DNA from: Moraxella sp.
GTDB lineage: Bacteria > Pseudomonadota > Gammaproteobacteria > Pseudomonadales > Moraxellaceae
DNA length: 34,993 bases
Reading direction: 5' to 3'
Assembly (NCBI GenBank): GCA_030525705.1
Contig: JAUNEE010000012.1
Location: 1-34,993, forward strand
The notes below the pieces were generated by a model. The model was not told where the DNA came from and did not search any database. It saw nothing but the letters and a program-made list of their open reading frames with translations. The position numbers and the translations under genes were made by a program. Of this stretch, positions 23,048 through 31,016 are shown piece after piece (positions within the stretch are counted from its first letter, which is position 1; each line of letters begins with the position of its first letter).

Positions 23048-24511
23048 TTACCCCCTTAAATACAATTCATTTTCCTTCAATTCCAAACAAATTTGCCCCA
23101 CATTGCCCGCCCCTTGCGTAATCAATAAATCATTGGGGCGTAGCACTCGTTTGACCGTACTTGCCACTTCGTCCACCTTGACCAAAGTTGGCTCAACTTG
23201 CCCACGATGACGGATACTTCTTGCCAAAGCCTTGCTGTCCGCCCCGTCAATCGGACTTTCGCCCGCAGGATAGACATCGAGCAAAAGTAGCTCGTCCACT
23301 TCGGACAACACCGCCACAAAATCATCATAACAATCTCGTGTACGACTGTAACGGTGTGGCTGAAACATCATCACCAAACGGCGGTCGGGGTAGCTTTGGC
23401 GAGCGGCTTTAATGGTTGCCAAGACTTCGGCGGGGTGATGACCATAATCGTCCACCAATAACACATCGCCTTTTTGTTCTTGATTTTCAATAGGATACAC
23501 CCCTTGATGTTCAAAGCGTCTGCCCACACCCGAAAATTCTGCCAAAGTTGCGACAATAGCGTCATCACTCACGCCTTCATCGGTGGCAAGGGTAATCGCC
23601 CCCAGAGCGTTTAGCACATTATGCACCCCGGGGATATTTAAGGTAAGTTTTAAAGGTTCTTTATCTTTTCTTAATACCGTAAAATGCGTGCGAGTGCCGT
23701 CCACCACCAAATCCACCGCTCGCACATCGTTATGCTCCTTTAAACCAAAGGTCAGCACAGGGCGAGCAATGTCATCAATCATCGCATACAGCTCATCGTC
23801 ATCGCCACACAAGACCGCCAAGCCATAAAAAGGCATATTGTGCAAAAACTGAATGTAGGCTTGTTTTAGCTTCTCAAAACTGCCGTCATAAGTGTCCATA
23901 TGGTCTTCATCAATGTTGGTAACAATACACGCCATCGGTCGCAAGGATAAAAAGGACGCGTCCGACTCGTCCGCTTCTGCCACCAAATAACGGCTTTTGC
24001 CCAAAGACGCATTTTTGCCAGACGCATTCAATTTACCACCAATCACATAAGTCGGGTCAAGCCCTGCGTGGGTCAGCATCATCGTAAGTAGGCTTGTGGT
24101 CGTGGTCTTGCCGTGAGCCCCCGCCACCGCAATGGAGTGGCGATAACGCATCAGCTCGCCCAGCATATCGGCACGGCGAACCACAGGAATGCGGGCGTTT
24201 AGGGCGGAGACAATCTCAGGATTGGTGCGGTCAATCGCAGACGATACCACAATCACATCGGCATTTTTGATGTTGTTTTCGTGGTGTCCGATAAAAATCT
24301 GTACGCCCATTTTTGCCAAGCGGTCGGTAACAGGGCTTGCCTTAATGTCCGACCCCGAAATGCGATAGCCTTGATTAAACAGCACTTCGGCAATGCCACA
24401 CATTCCAGCACCGCCAATGCCAATAAAATGGATTTGGTTAATTCGTCTCATTTCTGGAATTTCAATGAGTTGTTTGGGCAAGGGTTGTTTTTGAGTGGTA
24501 GTGTGGTTCAT
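23048..24511 (-). CDS. murC: UDP-N-acetylmuramate--L-alanine ligase
   Basis: A cytoplasmic Mur ligase that adds the first amino acid of the peptidoglycan stem peptide to UDP-MurNAc, using ATP. The 487-aa protein has [17 protein letters not shown] (residues about 28-44) for UDP-sugar binding, the P-loop [12 protein letters not shown] near residue 128, [10 protein letters not shown], and [11 protein letters not shown]. The C-terminal domain has [11 protein letters not shown] and [15 protein letters not shown] lies 8 nt before the ATG. In the usual dcw order murC follows murG directly; here four small genes stand between them, and two more between murC and ddl. Confidence 0.97.
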   Translation of the reverse strand: MNHTTTQKQPLPKQLIEIPEMRRINQIHFIGIGGAGMCGIAEVLFNQGYRISGSDIKASPVTDRLAKMGVQIFIGHHENNIKNADVIVVSSAIDRTNPEIVSALNARIPVVRRADMLGELMRYRHSIAVAGAHGKTTTTSLLTMMLTHAGLDPTYVIGGKLNASGKNASLGKSRYLVAEADESDASFLSLRPMACIVTNIDEDHMDTYDGSFEKLKQAYIQFLHNMPFYGLAVLCGDDDELYAMIDDIARPVLTFGLKEHNDVRAVDLVVDGTRTHFTVLRKDKEPLKLTLNIPGVHNVLNALGAITLATDEGVSDDAIVATLAEFSGVGRRFEHQGVYPIENQEQKGDVLLVDDYGHHPAEVLATIKAARQSYPDRRLVMMFQPHRYSRTRDCYDDFVAVLSEVDELLLLDVYPAGESPIDGADSKALARSIRHRGQVEPTLVKVDEVASTVKRVLRPNDLLITQGAGNVGQICLELKENELYLRG

Positions 24512-24529
24512 TTGTTGTTCCTATAAAAA

Positions 24530-24856
24530 TTAAATTTGGTAAATTTGCTTTGGCAAAACAATCAAATCATCAGTTAATATTTGGCAATGATTTAAATTAT
24601 GCTCTTTTAATAATTGCAAGGCAAATTCTAACTCAGTTTGGTTATGTGTTAATTCACCAACAGCAAAATAAATTGGTTTATTTAAATTTTTTAAAAATGC
24701 CAAAAATTCGCCATTAAGTTTATCATTCACCATCACATTATTTACCATTCTACTGTAAATAAAAGGGTTTTGATAAATCAAATGATGTTTAAAATAACGA
24801 CTTTTTTCAATATCATCAATGGCGTTATGACTGATGATTAAAGTAAGTTTTGACAT
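24530..24856 (-). CDS. Hypothetical small AT-rich gene upstream of murC
   Basis: A 108-aa protein with no motif I recognise. Its layout suggests a small alpha-beta fold: strand LTLIISHN, a helical part, strand PIYFAVGELTHN, helix TELEFALQLLKEHN and strand QILTDDLIVLP. No signal peptide or membrane segment. It is much more AT-rich than its neighbours. It ends 18 bp before murC on the same strand. A copy of the double-palindrome repeat lies 30 bp upstream of its start. An immunity or antitoxin role would fit the neighbourhood but nothing in the sequence shows it. Confidence 0.65.
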   Translation of the reverse strand: MSKLTLIISHNAIDDIEKSRYFKHHLIYQNPFIYSRMVNNVMVNDKLNGEFLAFLKNLNKPIYFAVGELTHNQTELEFALQLLKEHNLNHCQILTDDLIVLPKQIYQI

Positions 24857-24885
24857 TTTAATTTCTAAGATTTTTTTAGCATAAT

Positions 24886-24949
24886 CGTAAGGTACATAAT
24901 ACGCACCGTTTTTATTTCAAAATTTTTAATGGTGCGTGGTACGCACTGT
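24886..24949. repeat. Double-palindrome repeat, copy 1
   Basis: The left half, AAGGTACATAATACGCACC, and right half, GGTGCGTGGTACGCACTGTT, are each imperfect palindromes and together form a larger inverted repeat of 64 bp. It differs from copy 2 (25544-25608) at only a few positions, including the shared variant GGTACATAATAC not seen in copies 3-5. It lies 9 bp past the stop of the Imm45-like gene. Confidence 0.85.
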
Positions 24950-24958
24950 TATGGCTAA

Positions 24959-25273
24959 TTAAAGTTCATCAGCCGTTAAATAACTTCTCACAAAAGCATT
25001 TTGAATATCATCATTTAAAGCAAAATTTTGCCAATTATTAATTAACCAATCTTTGATTAAACCACTTTCTACCACATCATCAGCAAACACAAAATAAGGA
25101 TTAATCCCTGCTTTATGCCCAGTAATGGCAATCAAACCAAATTTACCCAATTCATTTGGCACTTCACAAAACATCATAACAACCATTTCGTCATTTTCGC
25201 CAAAGGCAAATTTTAATAATGACCCCCTACGAATGTCATTATTGTCAATCTTAGTTAATTTTTGCCAAGCCAT
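24959..25273 (-). CDS. Imm45-like immunity protein
   Basis: A 104-aa protein resembling the Imm45 family of polymorphic-toxin immunity proteins. The family pattern is visible as W-K-L---D-IRRGS--KF, then MMFCEVP-E-GKFGLIAITGHKAG, then IKDWLINNWQNF. Immunity proteins bind and neutralise a specific toxin; no toxin gene is present in this window, so this may be an orphan protecting against toxins of competing strains. It is about 27% GC in a sampled line. It follows the BrnA-like gene by 15 bp on the same strand, and the pair is bracketed by repeat copies 1 and 2. The ribosome-binding site is weak. Family assignment is from memory of the pattern. Confidence 0.65.
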   Translation of the reverse strand: MAWQKLTKIDNNDIRRGSLLKFAFGENDEMVVMMFCEVPNELGKFGLIAITGHKAGINPYFVFADDVVESGLIKDWLINNWQNFALNDDIQNAFVRSYLTADEL

Positions 25274-25288
25274 TTAAATTACCAAAAG

Positions 25289-25513
25289 TTAAGCGGTAGC
25301 ATATAACGCCTTAATCACCGCATTTAATCTTACTCTGTCTTGTGGCGTGTCGTGCTTTAAAATAATTTCTTGCACTTCACTATCAAAAAATGTCATAAAT
25401 TTATCATAGGCTTTCTTTTTTGCTCGCATTTCTAGGATTTTGGGATTTTTGGTATGGGTCGCCCCACTAAAATCAAAATCTTTATAGCGTTCGTATTCTA
25501 AATCAAGTTGCAT
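25289..25513 (-). CDS. Small BrnA/DUF4415-like protein (tentative antitoxin)
   Basis: A 74-aa protein (start ATG 25513, MQLDLEYERY; the TTG at 25531 is less likely). DFSGATHTKNPKILE followed by FDSEVQEII and RVRLNAVIKALY resembles the layout of BrnA/DUF4415 antitoxins, whose C-terminus is a ribbon-helix-helix DNA-binding unit (D-x-V, then LN-V-L). The match is weak. No BrnT-like toxin is next to it; the following gene is the Imm45-like protein 15 bp away. The two share low GC and lie between nearly identical repeats, so they probably moved as one unit. Confidence 0.6.
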   Translation of the reverse strand: MQLDLEYERYKDFDFSGATHTKNPKILEMRAKKKAYDKFMTFFDSEVQEIILKHDTPQDRVRLNAVIKALYATA

Positions 25514-25543
25514 AATTATAAAAATATTCAATCAACAACAAAT

Positions 25544-25608
25544 CGCAAGGTACATAATACACACCGTTTTTATTTCAAACTTTTTAATGGTGCGTGATAC
25601 GCACCTTA
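25544..25608. repeat. Double-palindrome repeat, copy 2
   Basis: The left half is AAGGTACATAATACACACC and the right half GGTGCGTGATACGCACCTTA, with the same TTTTTATTTCAAA spacer as copy 1. The two copies are direct repeats of about 90% identity flanking the Imm45/BrnA-like pair. Confidence 0.85.
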
Positions 25609-25628
25609 CTTTTTAAACTTTTTAAAAA

Positions 25629-25802
25629 TTACTCATCATCAAAATCCCACTCATCTAAAATATGCTGTTCACATTCTTTTGATAATAATTTTAATTCATT
25701 GTCAATTTTATCAAAATCAATGTTTTTATTTTGATTTTCATTGGCAAATAATCCAAAAGCACAAACAGCATTTAATTGATTTGGGTTGTTTTCCAAAGTC
25801 AT
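25629..25802 (-). CDS. Hypothetical 57-aa acidic protein overlapping murG
   Basis: The ATG at 25802 shares its A with the murG stop (TAATG), so translation is coupled to murG. The product is short and acidic (ends CEQHILDEWDFDDE) with one Cys-containing hydrophobic patch, LNAVCAFGLFANE, and a Lys/Asp-rich helix. No family recognised. An in-frame extension up to 25892 lies inside murG and is not credible. It could be an antitoxin-sized remnant of the insertion next to it or a small partner protein. Confidence 0.55.
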   Translation of the reverse strand: MTLENNPNQLNAVCAFGLFANENQNKNIDFDKIDNELKLLSKECEQHILDEWDFDDE

Positions 25803-26881
25803 TATTTCACACTCGCAAGCACCATCTCCGCTACCTTTTGAGCGACATTGGGTTTGGCATTTTCCTGTGCTTTTTTTGCCATTGCTAGACACTTTTCACG
25901 GTCAAGATTGTTTAAAATTTCGGCAAGTTTTGCCCCAGACAGCTCGCTTTGGGGGAGTAAAATCCCTGCCCCTTTGTCAGTTAAGGATTTGGCGTTGGCG
26001 GTTTGGTGGTCATCCACGGCGTGCGGAAGTGGAATAAAAATCGGTGCCACACCCACATTCGCAATCTCGCTTACCGTCAATGCCCCTGCACGGCACACCA
26101 AAATGTCCGCCCAGCCGTAGGCACTCGCCATATCATCAATAAAGGGCATAAGTTGGAAGGTGTGTTTGCTTGTGTCAATGCCTGCTTGTGAGTAGGCGAC
26201 CAGCATTTCATTATGATTGTCCTTACCGCATTGGTGCTTGACAGATAGGGGTTTGTCGCTTAGTTTTAACAAATCCACAATGGCGGTGTTGATTGCCTTT
26301 GCCCCCAAAGAACCACCCACGACTAGGACTTTAAGCGGACTTTGGTCGGCTGTATTGTACCGTTCATCAGGGGATTTGACCGTGCCAATCGTCTCTCGCA
26401 CAGGGTTGCCCACCGTAATGCCGTCCGCCCCAAAGGCACTGTCAAAGGCTTGGAGTACCTTATCCGAAAAGCGTGCCAAAGTTTTGTTGCTCATTCCTGC
26501 AATGGCGTTTTGCTCGTGTATAATGAGTGGCTTGCCCGCCCATTTGCCCGCCAGTCCCCCTGCCGAAGTAACATATCCACCAAAGCCGACCACAACATCT
26601 ATATTATTGTTTTTAATGATGTTTTTGGCGGTTGTTGTGGCGTTATATAGCATAAAAGGAAGCTTAATCATTCGTGCCAAGCCCTTGCCCCGTAAGCCCT
26701 GCATTTCAATGTGGTGCATTGGGTAACGCTCGCCCACCAGCGTGTTTTCCATACCGTTTGGCGTGCCAAGCCAATGCACCTTTGCCCCTTGTGCGGTCAG
26801 CTCGTCCGCCACTGCAAGGGCTGGGAAAATGTGTCCGCCTGTACCTGCTGCCATCATTAGGATTGTGGGTTGTTTGGTCAT
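25802..26881 (-). CDS. murG: Lipid II synthase glycosyltransferase MurG
   Basis: A 359-aa GT28 glycosyltransferase that adds GlcNAc from UDP-GlcNAc to lipid I on the inner face of the membrane, giving lipid II. The N-terminal MMAAGTGGHIFPALAVADEL is the family's Gly-rich loop; GFGGYVTSAGGLAGK is the second; VVGGSLGAKAIN opens the C-terminal domain, and LVCRAGALTVSEIA with PLPHAVDDHQTANA binds UDP-GlcNAc. Normal length. It has an extended -10 promoter-like sequence upstream, and the preceding gene gshB is closed by a terminator, so murG probably begins the murG-murC-ddl unit. ftsW and the other upstream dcw genes are absent. Confidence 0.97.
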   Translation of the reverse strand: MTKQPTILMMAAGTGGHIFPALAVADELTAQGAKVHWLGTPNGMENTLVGERYPMHHIEMQGLRGKGLARMIKLPFMLYNATTTAKNIIKNNNIDVVVGFGGYVTSAGGLAGKWAGKPLIIHEQNAIAGMSNKTLARFSDKVLQAFDSAFGADGITVGNPVRETIGTVKSPDERYNTADQSPLKVLVVGGSLGAKAINTAIVDLLKLSDKPLSVKHQCGKDNHNEMLVAYSQAGIDTSKHTFQLMPFIDDMASAYGWADILVCRAGALTVSEIANVGVAPIFIPLPHAVDDHQTANAKSLTDKGAGILLPQSELSGAKLAEILNNLDREKCLAMAKKAQENAKPNVAQKVAEMVLASVK

Positions 26882-26913
26882 TTTTTGCTCTTTAAATGGG
26901 TAATTTTAAGCCA

Positions 26914-26922
26914 ATTATAGCA
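26914..26922 (-). promoter_or_regulatory. Extended -10 promoter of murG
   Basis: On the - strand TGCTATAAT is a perfect extended -10 element (TGnTATAAT). The -35 region is only A/T-rich, as allowed for extended -10 promoters. It lies between the gshB terminator and the murG start, giving a leader of about 27 nt. Confidence 0.6.
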
Positions 26923-26965
26923 TTTTTTTAACAAATTAAAAATAAAGCCATTTTATATTTTTGCA

Positions 26966-26996
26966 AATAAAAAACTGGGCATTAACCCAGTTTTAT
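26966..26996 (-). terminator. Terminator of gshB
   Basis: AAAACTGGG (26971-26979) and CCCAGTTTT (26986-26994) form a perfect 9-bp stem with a 6-nt loop. On the - strand a T-rich tail (TTTATTTG) follows. It starts 15 bp after the gshB stop. Confidence 0.8.
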
Positions 26997-27009
26997 GGCA
27001 TGCATTAAA

Positions 27010-27960
27010 TTAAACAAATTGGCTCTCAATAAACCCAACAAAATCCACCGCAATTTGCGTGCCACATTGCTCGTCAATCTCACGCACGCAAGTTGGACTT
27101 GTAACATTGATTTCGGTAATATAACCCCCAATCACATCAAGCCCCACAAAGTACAAGCCTTTTTCTAATAATTTGGGAGCGATTTCATTTGCCAGCGCTC
27201 GCTCTTTATCAGAAAGTGGCATTGCCACGCCTGTACCGCCCGCTGCCAAATTGCCCCTTGTTTCGCCCTTTTGCGGAATGCGAGCCAAACAAAACTCCAC
27301 AGGCTTACCACCAACAATCAAAATCCGCTTATCGCCGTCTTTGATTTCTGGGATAAATTTTTGAGCCATAATCGGTAGGGTTTCATTTTGGGTTAATAAT
27401 TCCAAAGTCGCACCGATATTAGGATTATCCTGTGTTAAACGAAAAATACCCATTCCACCCATTCCGTCAAGCGGTTTTACAATCACATCATTATGCGTTT
27501 TGATAAACTCACGGATATGATTTTGTTTTTGACTGACAACGGTTGGGGTCATTAGGTGGGGAAATTCGGTGGCGAATAATTTTTCATTGCAATTTTTAAC
27601 GCTTTCTGGGTCATTGACAACCAAAACACCTGCTCGTTTGGCATAACCAAGTAAATGCAAGGCATATAAAAATTTCATATTAAAAGGCGGGTCTTTTCTC
27701 ATTAAAATTACATTAAATTCGGTGGCTTTAACGGTGGTTTTTTCGCCAAGCTCATAAAACCTTTCAGGGTTTTTAAACACTTCTAAATTTTGACAATCAA
27801 TCATCAGCTCGCCATTATTAAGCCATAAATCATTAATTTGACAATAGCTTAATGAATGATTTTTGTCTTTGATTGCCCACGCCATCGCAAGCGAAGTGTC
27901 TTTTTTATAGTTAATGGTTTTAATATCGTCCATCACGATAAGAAAATTTAGAGAGTTCAT
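27010..27960 (-). CDS. gshB: Glutathione synthase
   Basis: A 316-aa ATP-grasp enzyme that joins gamma-glutamylcysteine and glycine. LMRKDPPFNMKFLYALHLL is the conserved N-terminal block; VNDPESVKNCNEKLFATEF, VKPLDGMGGMGIF (Gly-rich ATP lid) and ARIPQKGETRGNLAAGG follow; the end, VGLDVIGGYITEINVTSPTCVREI, holds metal-binding residues. The ATG has AAAAGG 7 nt upstream. Codon composition is more AT-rich than murC or ftsZ. Repeat copy 3 lies just upstream, and a terminator closes the gene. Confidence 0.96.
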   Translation of the reverse strand: MNSLNFLIVMDDIKTINYKKDTSLAMAWAIKDKNHSLSYCQINDLWLNNGELMIDCQNLEVFKNPERFYELGEKTTVKATEFNVILMRKDPPFNMKFLYALHLLGYAKRAGVLVVNDPESVKNCNEKLFATEFPHLMTPTVVSQKQNHIREFIKTHNDVIVKPLDGMGGMGIFRLTQDNPNIGATLELLTQNETLPIMAQKFIPEIKDGDKRILIVGGKPVEFCLARIPQKGETRGNLAAGGTGVAMPLSDKERALANEIAPKLLEKGLYFVGLDVIGGYITEINVTSPTCVREIDEQCGTQIAVDFVGFIESQFV

Positions 27961-27992
27961 AAGTTACCTTTTAATTAAATTCTTGAATTCAA

Positions 27993-28018
27993 GTAAGGTG
28001 TGTATTACGCACCGTTTT
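27993..28018. repeat. Double-palindrome repeat, copy 3 (single half)
   Basis: Only the left half, AAGGTGTGTATTACGCACC plus GTTTT, is present; the right half is missing. It lies between the small gene at 28051 and gshB. Confidence 0.7.
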
Positions 28019-28050
28019 GGGATTAATATTTAAATTGATAATTTGCTATT

Positions 28051-28272
28051 TTAGACATTTTTATCTTTGCTTAAAGTATAGCCATCACGCAACATTCTAA
28101 GCATTTCTGTGTCTGTCAATTTAATATCCACACCCAATACATCTCGCTTGTACCACCGTAAACCGTCAGCCAACCAATGATTGATTAAATCGTGTCGCAT
28201 AGCAGGTACAAATTTTTCAATACCAGCAAAAATATCATCATCTACATCATAATATTCTTGCAATTTTACCAT
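28051..28272 (-). CDS. Hypothetical 73-aa protein downstream of pyrE
   Basis: The ATG at 28272 is 2 nt past the pyrE stop (28275), with the G-rich end of pyrE acting as ribosome-binding site; an upstream GTG at 28278 would overlap pyrE. The product (MVKLQEYYDVDDDIFAGIEK then a helical middle and TDTEMLRMLRDGY) shows no recognised family, signal peptide or membrane helix. The HDLINHWLADGLRWYKRD stretch looks like an amphipathic helix. It lies between repeat copies 3 and 4 together with pyrE. It is probably real because of tight coupling, but nothing shows its role. Confidence 0.6.
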   Translation of the reverse strand: MVKLQEYYDVDDDIFAGIEKFVPAMRHDLINHWLADGLRWYKRDVLGVDIKLTDTEMLRMLRDGYTLSKDKNV

Positions 28273-28274
28273 TC

Positions 28275-28919
28275 TCACACCCCATAATTTTTCCGATAAG
28301 TTTTCATCGCATTAAATTGCTCATCTGTCCCATTATTTTTGACATAATTGATAATATCATCAAAGCTAACCAGTGCCAACACAGGCACATTTAACTGCTC
28401 GCCCAATTCTTGGATAGCCGACTTTTCGCCCTGTCCTTTTTCCTTTCGGTCAAGGGCGACAATAATGCCCGCCACGCTTGCCCCCACGCTGTCCAAAATT
28501 GCCACCACTTCACGGATTGCCGTACCTGCGGTCATCACATCGTCAATGACCCACACTTTTTTGCCCGTCAAATCCGCCCCAACGAGCATTCCGCCTTCGC
28601 CGTGCGTTTTGGCTTCTTTTCTGTTATAGCCCCATTCGGCATTGATTTGGTGCGTTTGCCAAAGGGCTTGGGCGGTGCTGGCGACAAAGGGAATGCCCTT
28701 ATACGCCGCCCCAAAAATCACCAAATCGCTAGTATCGGCATTTTTCGCCAAAGTATCGGCATAGCCCTGTGCCAAAACGGACAACAGCTCGCCTGTGGAT
28801 AATAGCCCTGCATTAAAAAAATAAGGGCTAATGCGTCCTGATTTTAGGGTAAATTCGCCAAATTTTAGCACGCCATTATTTAGGGCAACTTCAATAAAAG
28901 CTTGGGGATTAAAAGACAT
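28275..28919 (-). CDS. pyrE: Orotate phosphoribosyltransferase
   Basis: A 214-aa enzyme making orotidine 5'-phosphate from orotate and PRPP in de novo pyrimidine synthesis. The N-terminus FKLKSGRISPYFFN-type motif is seen as FTLKSGRISPYFFNAG; YKGIPF, WGYNRKEAKTHGEGG (catalytic loop) and the PRPP-binding VWVIDDVMTAGTAIRE are intact. AAGGAG lies 6 nt before the ATG. pyrF, the next enzyme in the pathway, is encoded 1.3 kb upstream on the same strand with epmA between them. Confidence 0.97.
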   Translation of the reverse strand: MSFNPQAFIEVALNNGVLKFGEFTLKSGRISPYFFNAGLLSTGELLSVLAQGYADTLAKNADTSDLVIFGAAYKGIPFVASTAQALWQTHQINAEWGYNRKEAKTHGEGGMLVGADLTGKKVWVIDDVMTAGTAIREVVAILDSVGASVAGIIVALDRKEKGQGEKSAIQELGEQLNVPVLALVSFDDIINYVKNNGTDEQFNAMKTYRKNYGV

Positions 28920-28965
28920 TTTTTCTCCTTAATGACAATTAAAAATATATAAGAATAAATATAAT

Positions 28966-29027
28966 TACAAGATGCGTATAATAACACCGTTTTTAGCTAT
29001 AAATTTTAAATAGTGCGTAATATGCAA
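28966..29027. repeat. Double-palindrome repeat, copy 4 (degenerate)
   Basis: The left half, AAGATGCGTATAATAACACC, and right half, AGTGCGTAATATGCA, keep the GTTTTTA spacer start but have lost much of the palindromic pairing. It lies in the epmA-pyrE gap. Confidence 0.6.
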
Positions 29028-29075
29028 ATGATACACCGCCATTTTAAAATCGGATATTTTTTTTAAACCAACTTT

Positions 29076-29104
29076 TTAATAAAATGCAGTGGTTAATTTT
29101 ACAA
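29076..29104 (-). promoter_or_regulatory. Candidate promoter of pyrE
   Basis: On the - strand TTGTAA (29104-29099) and TATTAA (29081-29076) are 17 bp apart. The repeat copy 4 would lie in the transcribed leader, about 150 nt long. Confidence 0.4.
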
Positions 29105-29193
29105 GGGAGCATTGCAATTCACCCCTACCAACCCAAAAACAATACTTAAATAATCCATAATTTGTCCTTTAAGTTGAGAAAAATCATTAAACA

Positions 29194-30159
29194 CTACGCC
29201 CTATCCGCCAAAAATGAAACCACATCGCCAATGTGCCGTGTCCCCATTTTTATCATCAAAAGCCTATCCACCCCAAGAGCAATGCCTGCACAGGGGGGCA
29301 GTTTGGGCAAGGCAGTCAATAAATGCTCATCAATTGGCATCGCACCCTTGCCAAGTGCCGCCCGCTCGGCATTGTCCGCTACCATTCTCGCCCGCAAAAC
29401 ATCAGCATCCGCCAGCTCATCATAAGCATTGGCAAGCTCCACGCCATCTATATAAAGCTCAAAACGGCTCGCCACCACATCGCCATCGCTGTCGCTGTGC
29501 GTTTTGGCAAGGCTGGCAAGCTCGGCAGGAAAATCTTTTAAAAACAAAGGTTTATCAACACCTAGATAAGGCTCAATGGCGTGGCTAAAAATCAAATCCA
29601 AATACGCCAATCTATCATCGCCCAAATCAAGCGTTAATCCCAAATTTTGAGTAATGTACTTTAAGGTTTGACAATCAGCCGTCATTGGGTTAATGTTAAG
29701 TTTTTCTAAAAAAACGCCCTTGTACGATTTTTGTTCAAAGGTCAAATTTTGCCCCAAACAGGCATTCACAAGCTCAGCAGTTTCTTGCATTAAGTCATCA
29801 AGACTAAAATGAGGACGATACCATTCCAACATCGTAAATTCGCTGTTGTGTTTGTGTCCGTGTTCGTCATCACGAAACACTTTACAAATTTGATAAATCG
29901 CCCCAGAACCATTGGCAACAAGGCGTTTCATTGCAAATTCGGGTGAAGTTTGCAAATAATGCGTCTGTATCTGACCATACAAATGACGGGTAGCGGACAC
30001 GGACGACAAATGCACATCGGTCGCTGCCGCAGATGACAATAGGGGCGTTTCCACTTCTAACACGCCTTTTTGGGCAAAAAAGGTGCGAATGGTGTGGTAT
30101 AAATTTGCCCGCTCGGTCAAGGCGGTTAAGGAGCAGTTGGATTGCCAGTTGGTTGTCAT
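29194..30159 (-). CDS. epmA: Elongation factor P--(R)-beta-lysine ligase EpmA
   Basis: A 321-aa class II lysyl-tRNA-synthetase paralogue (PoxA/GenX) that attaches beta-lysine to elongation factor P to help ribosomes through polyproline. It has only the catalytic domain and no anticodon-binding domain. Motif 1 is VLEVETPLL, motif 2 ICKVFRDDEHGHKHNSEFTMLEWYR, motif 3 CAGIALGVDRLLMIKMG. EpmA needs EpmB and efp, which are not in this window. The ATG at 30159 has no evident ribosome-binding site. It sits between repeat copies 4 and 5. Confidence 0.96.
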   Translation of the reverse strand: MTTNWQSNCSLTALTERANLYHTIRTFFAQKGVLEVETPLLSSAAATDVHLSSVSATRHLYGQIQTHYLQTSPEFAMKRLVANGSGAIYQICKVFRDDEHGHKHNSEFTMLEWYRPHFSLDDLMQETAELVNACLGQNLTFEQKSYKGVFLEKLNINPMTADCQTLKYITQNLGLTLDLGDDRLAYLDLIFSHAIEPYLGVDKPLFLKDFPAELASLAKTHSDSDGDVVASRFELYIDGVELANAYDELADADVLRARMVADNAERAALGKGAMPIDEHLLTALPKLPPCAGIALGVDRLLMIKMGTRHIGDVVSFLADRA

Positions 30160-30182
30160 TGTTAAATTTTACTTAATAATAG

Positions 30183-30248
30183 TCGTAAGGTGGTATCACG
30201 CACCGTTTTTAACTTAGGTCTTTTAATGGTGTGTAATACGCACCTTGC
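30183..30248. repeat. Double-palindrome repeat, copy 5
   Basis: The left half, AAGGTGGTATCACGCACC, and right half, GGTGTGTAATACGCACCTTG, are joined by GTTTTTAACTTAGG and TTTTAAT. It is the most symmetrical copy and lies in the pyrF-epmA gap, starting 10 bp after the pyrF stop in the direction of transcription. Confidence 0.8.
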
Positions 30249-30258
30249 TTTTTTCTTT

Positions 30259-30954
30259 TTAATTCAATGAATTAATAATTTGCAACAATTTTTCATTGGG
30301 CTTATCCGCCCCCGTAATTGACCGCCCAATCACCAAATAATCCGCCCCATTGTCAAGGGCTTGCTTTGGCGTGCAAATGCGAGTTTGGTCGTCCGTGCTA
30401 TCGTCAGACATACGAATACCGGGGGTGATGAGCAAAAAGTCTTTGCCAAATTTTGCTTTTAAATCACTTGCTTCTTGTGCCGAGCAGACCACGCCATCAA
30501 GATCCGCCTTGTGCGTTAGCCCTGCCAAATTCACCACTTGTTCTTTTGCGGTGCGGTTAATGCCAAGTTCCTTTAAATCGTCATCGCTCATTGAAGTCAA
30601 AACCGTTACCGCAATCAGCTTGGTGCTATATCCGCCCTTTATGATGAGATCTTTGCATTTTTGCATTGCGGTCGTGCCAACGCTTGCGTGAATGTTGGTC
30701 AGCCACACGCCCAAATCGCAGGCGGATTTGACCGCTTGAGCGGTAGTGTTAGGAATGTCGTGAAATTTTAAATCCAAAAACACTTCAAAGTTTCGTTTGT
30801 GCAATTCTTTGACAACATTCGTGCCGCAAGCGGTAAATAATTCTTTGCCCACTTTTAAACGGCACAAGGTCGGGTCTAGGCTGTCGGCAAGTGTTAAAAC
30901 TTCATTTAAATTGGATTTGTCTAATGCGACAATAATAGGGGATTGAATGCTCAT
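30259..30954 (-). CDS. pyrF: Orotidine 5'-phosphate decarboxylase
   Basis: A 231-aa TIM-barrel enzyme that makes UMP from [12 protein letters not shown] is the first conserved strand; LKVGKELF, then [17 protein letters not shown] carrying the catalytic D-x-K-x-x-D, then ITPGIR and [10 protein letters not shown] are all intact. I choose ATG 30954 (MSIQSPIIV), preceded by GGAAAA. The in-frame extension to 31020 overlaps lapA and its terminator. lapA lies just upstream, and a hairpin separates the two genes. Confidence 0.97.
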   Translation of the reverse strand: MSIQSPIIVALDKSNLNEVLTLADSLDPTLCRLKVGKELFTACGTNVVKELHKRNFEVFLDLKFHDIPNTTAQAVKSACDLGVWLTNIHASVGTTAMQKCKDLIIKGGYSTKLIAVTVLTSMSDDDLKELGINRTAKEQVVNLAGLTHKADLDGVVCSAQEASDLKAKFGKDFLLITPGIRMSDDSTDDQTRICTPKQALDNGADYLVIGRSITGADKPNEKLLQIINSLN

Positions 30955-30973
30955 TGTATTTTCCAATAAATTT

Positions 30974-31010
30974 AACAAAAAACCGTCTGCAAAAACAAAC
31001 GGTTTTGTTA
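30974..31010 (-). terminator. Terminator between lapA and pyrF
   Basis: On the - strand AACAAAACCGT and ACGGTTTTTTGTT pair around a 13-nt loop and end in a T-rich run. It lies only 7 bp after the lapA stop and 20 bp before pyrF, so it may attenuate rather than separate. Confidence 0.65.
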
Positions 31011-31016
31011 ACTCAA

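Noticed and set aside
26217..26726. 169-codon + strand open frame inside murG
   Set aside because: It lies entirely antisense to a well-supported gene and its product has no recognisable features.
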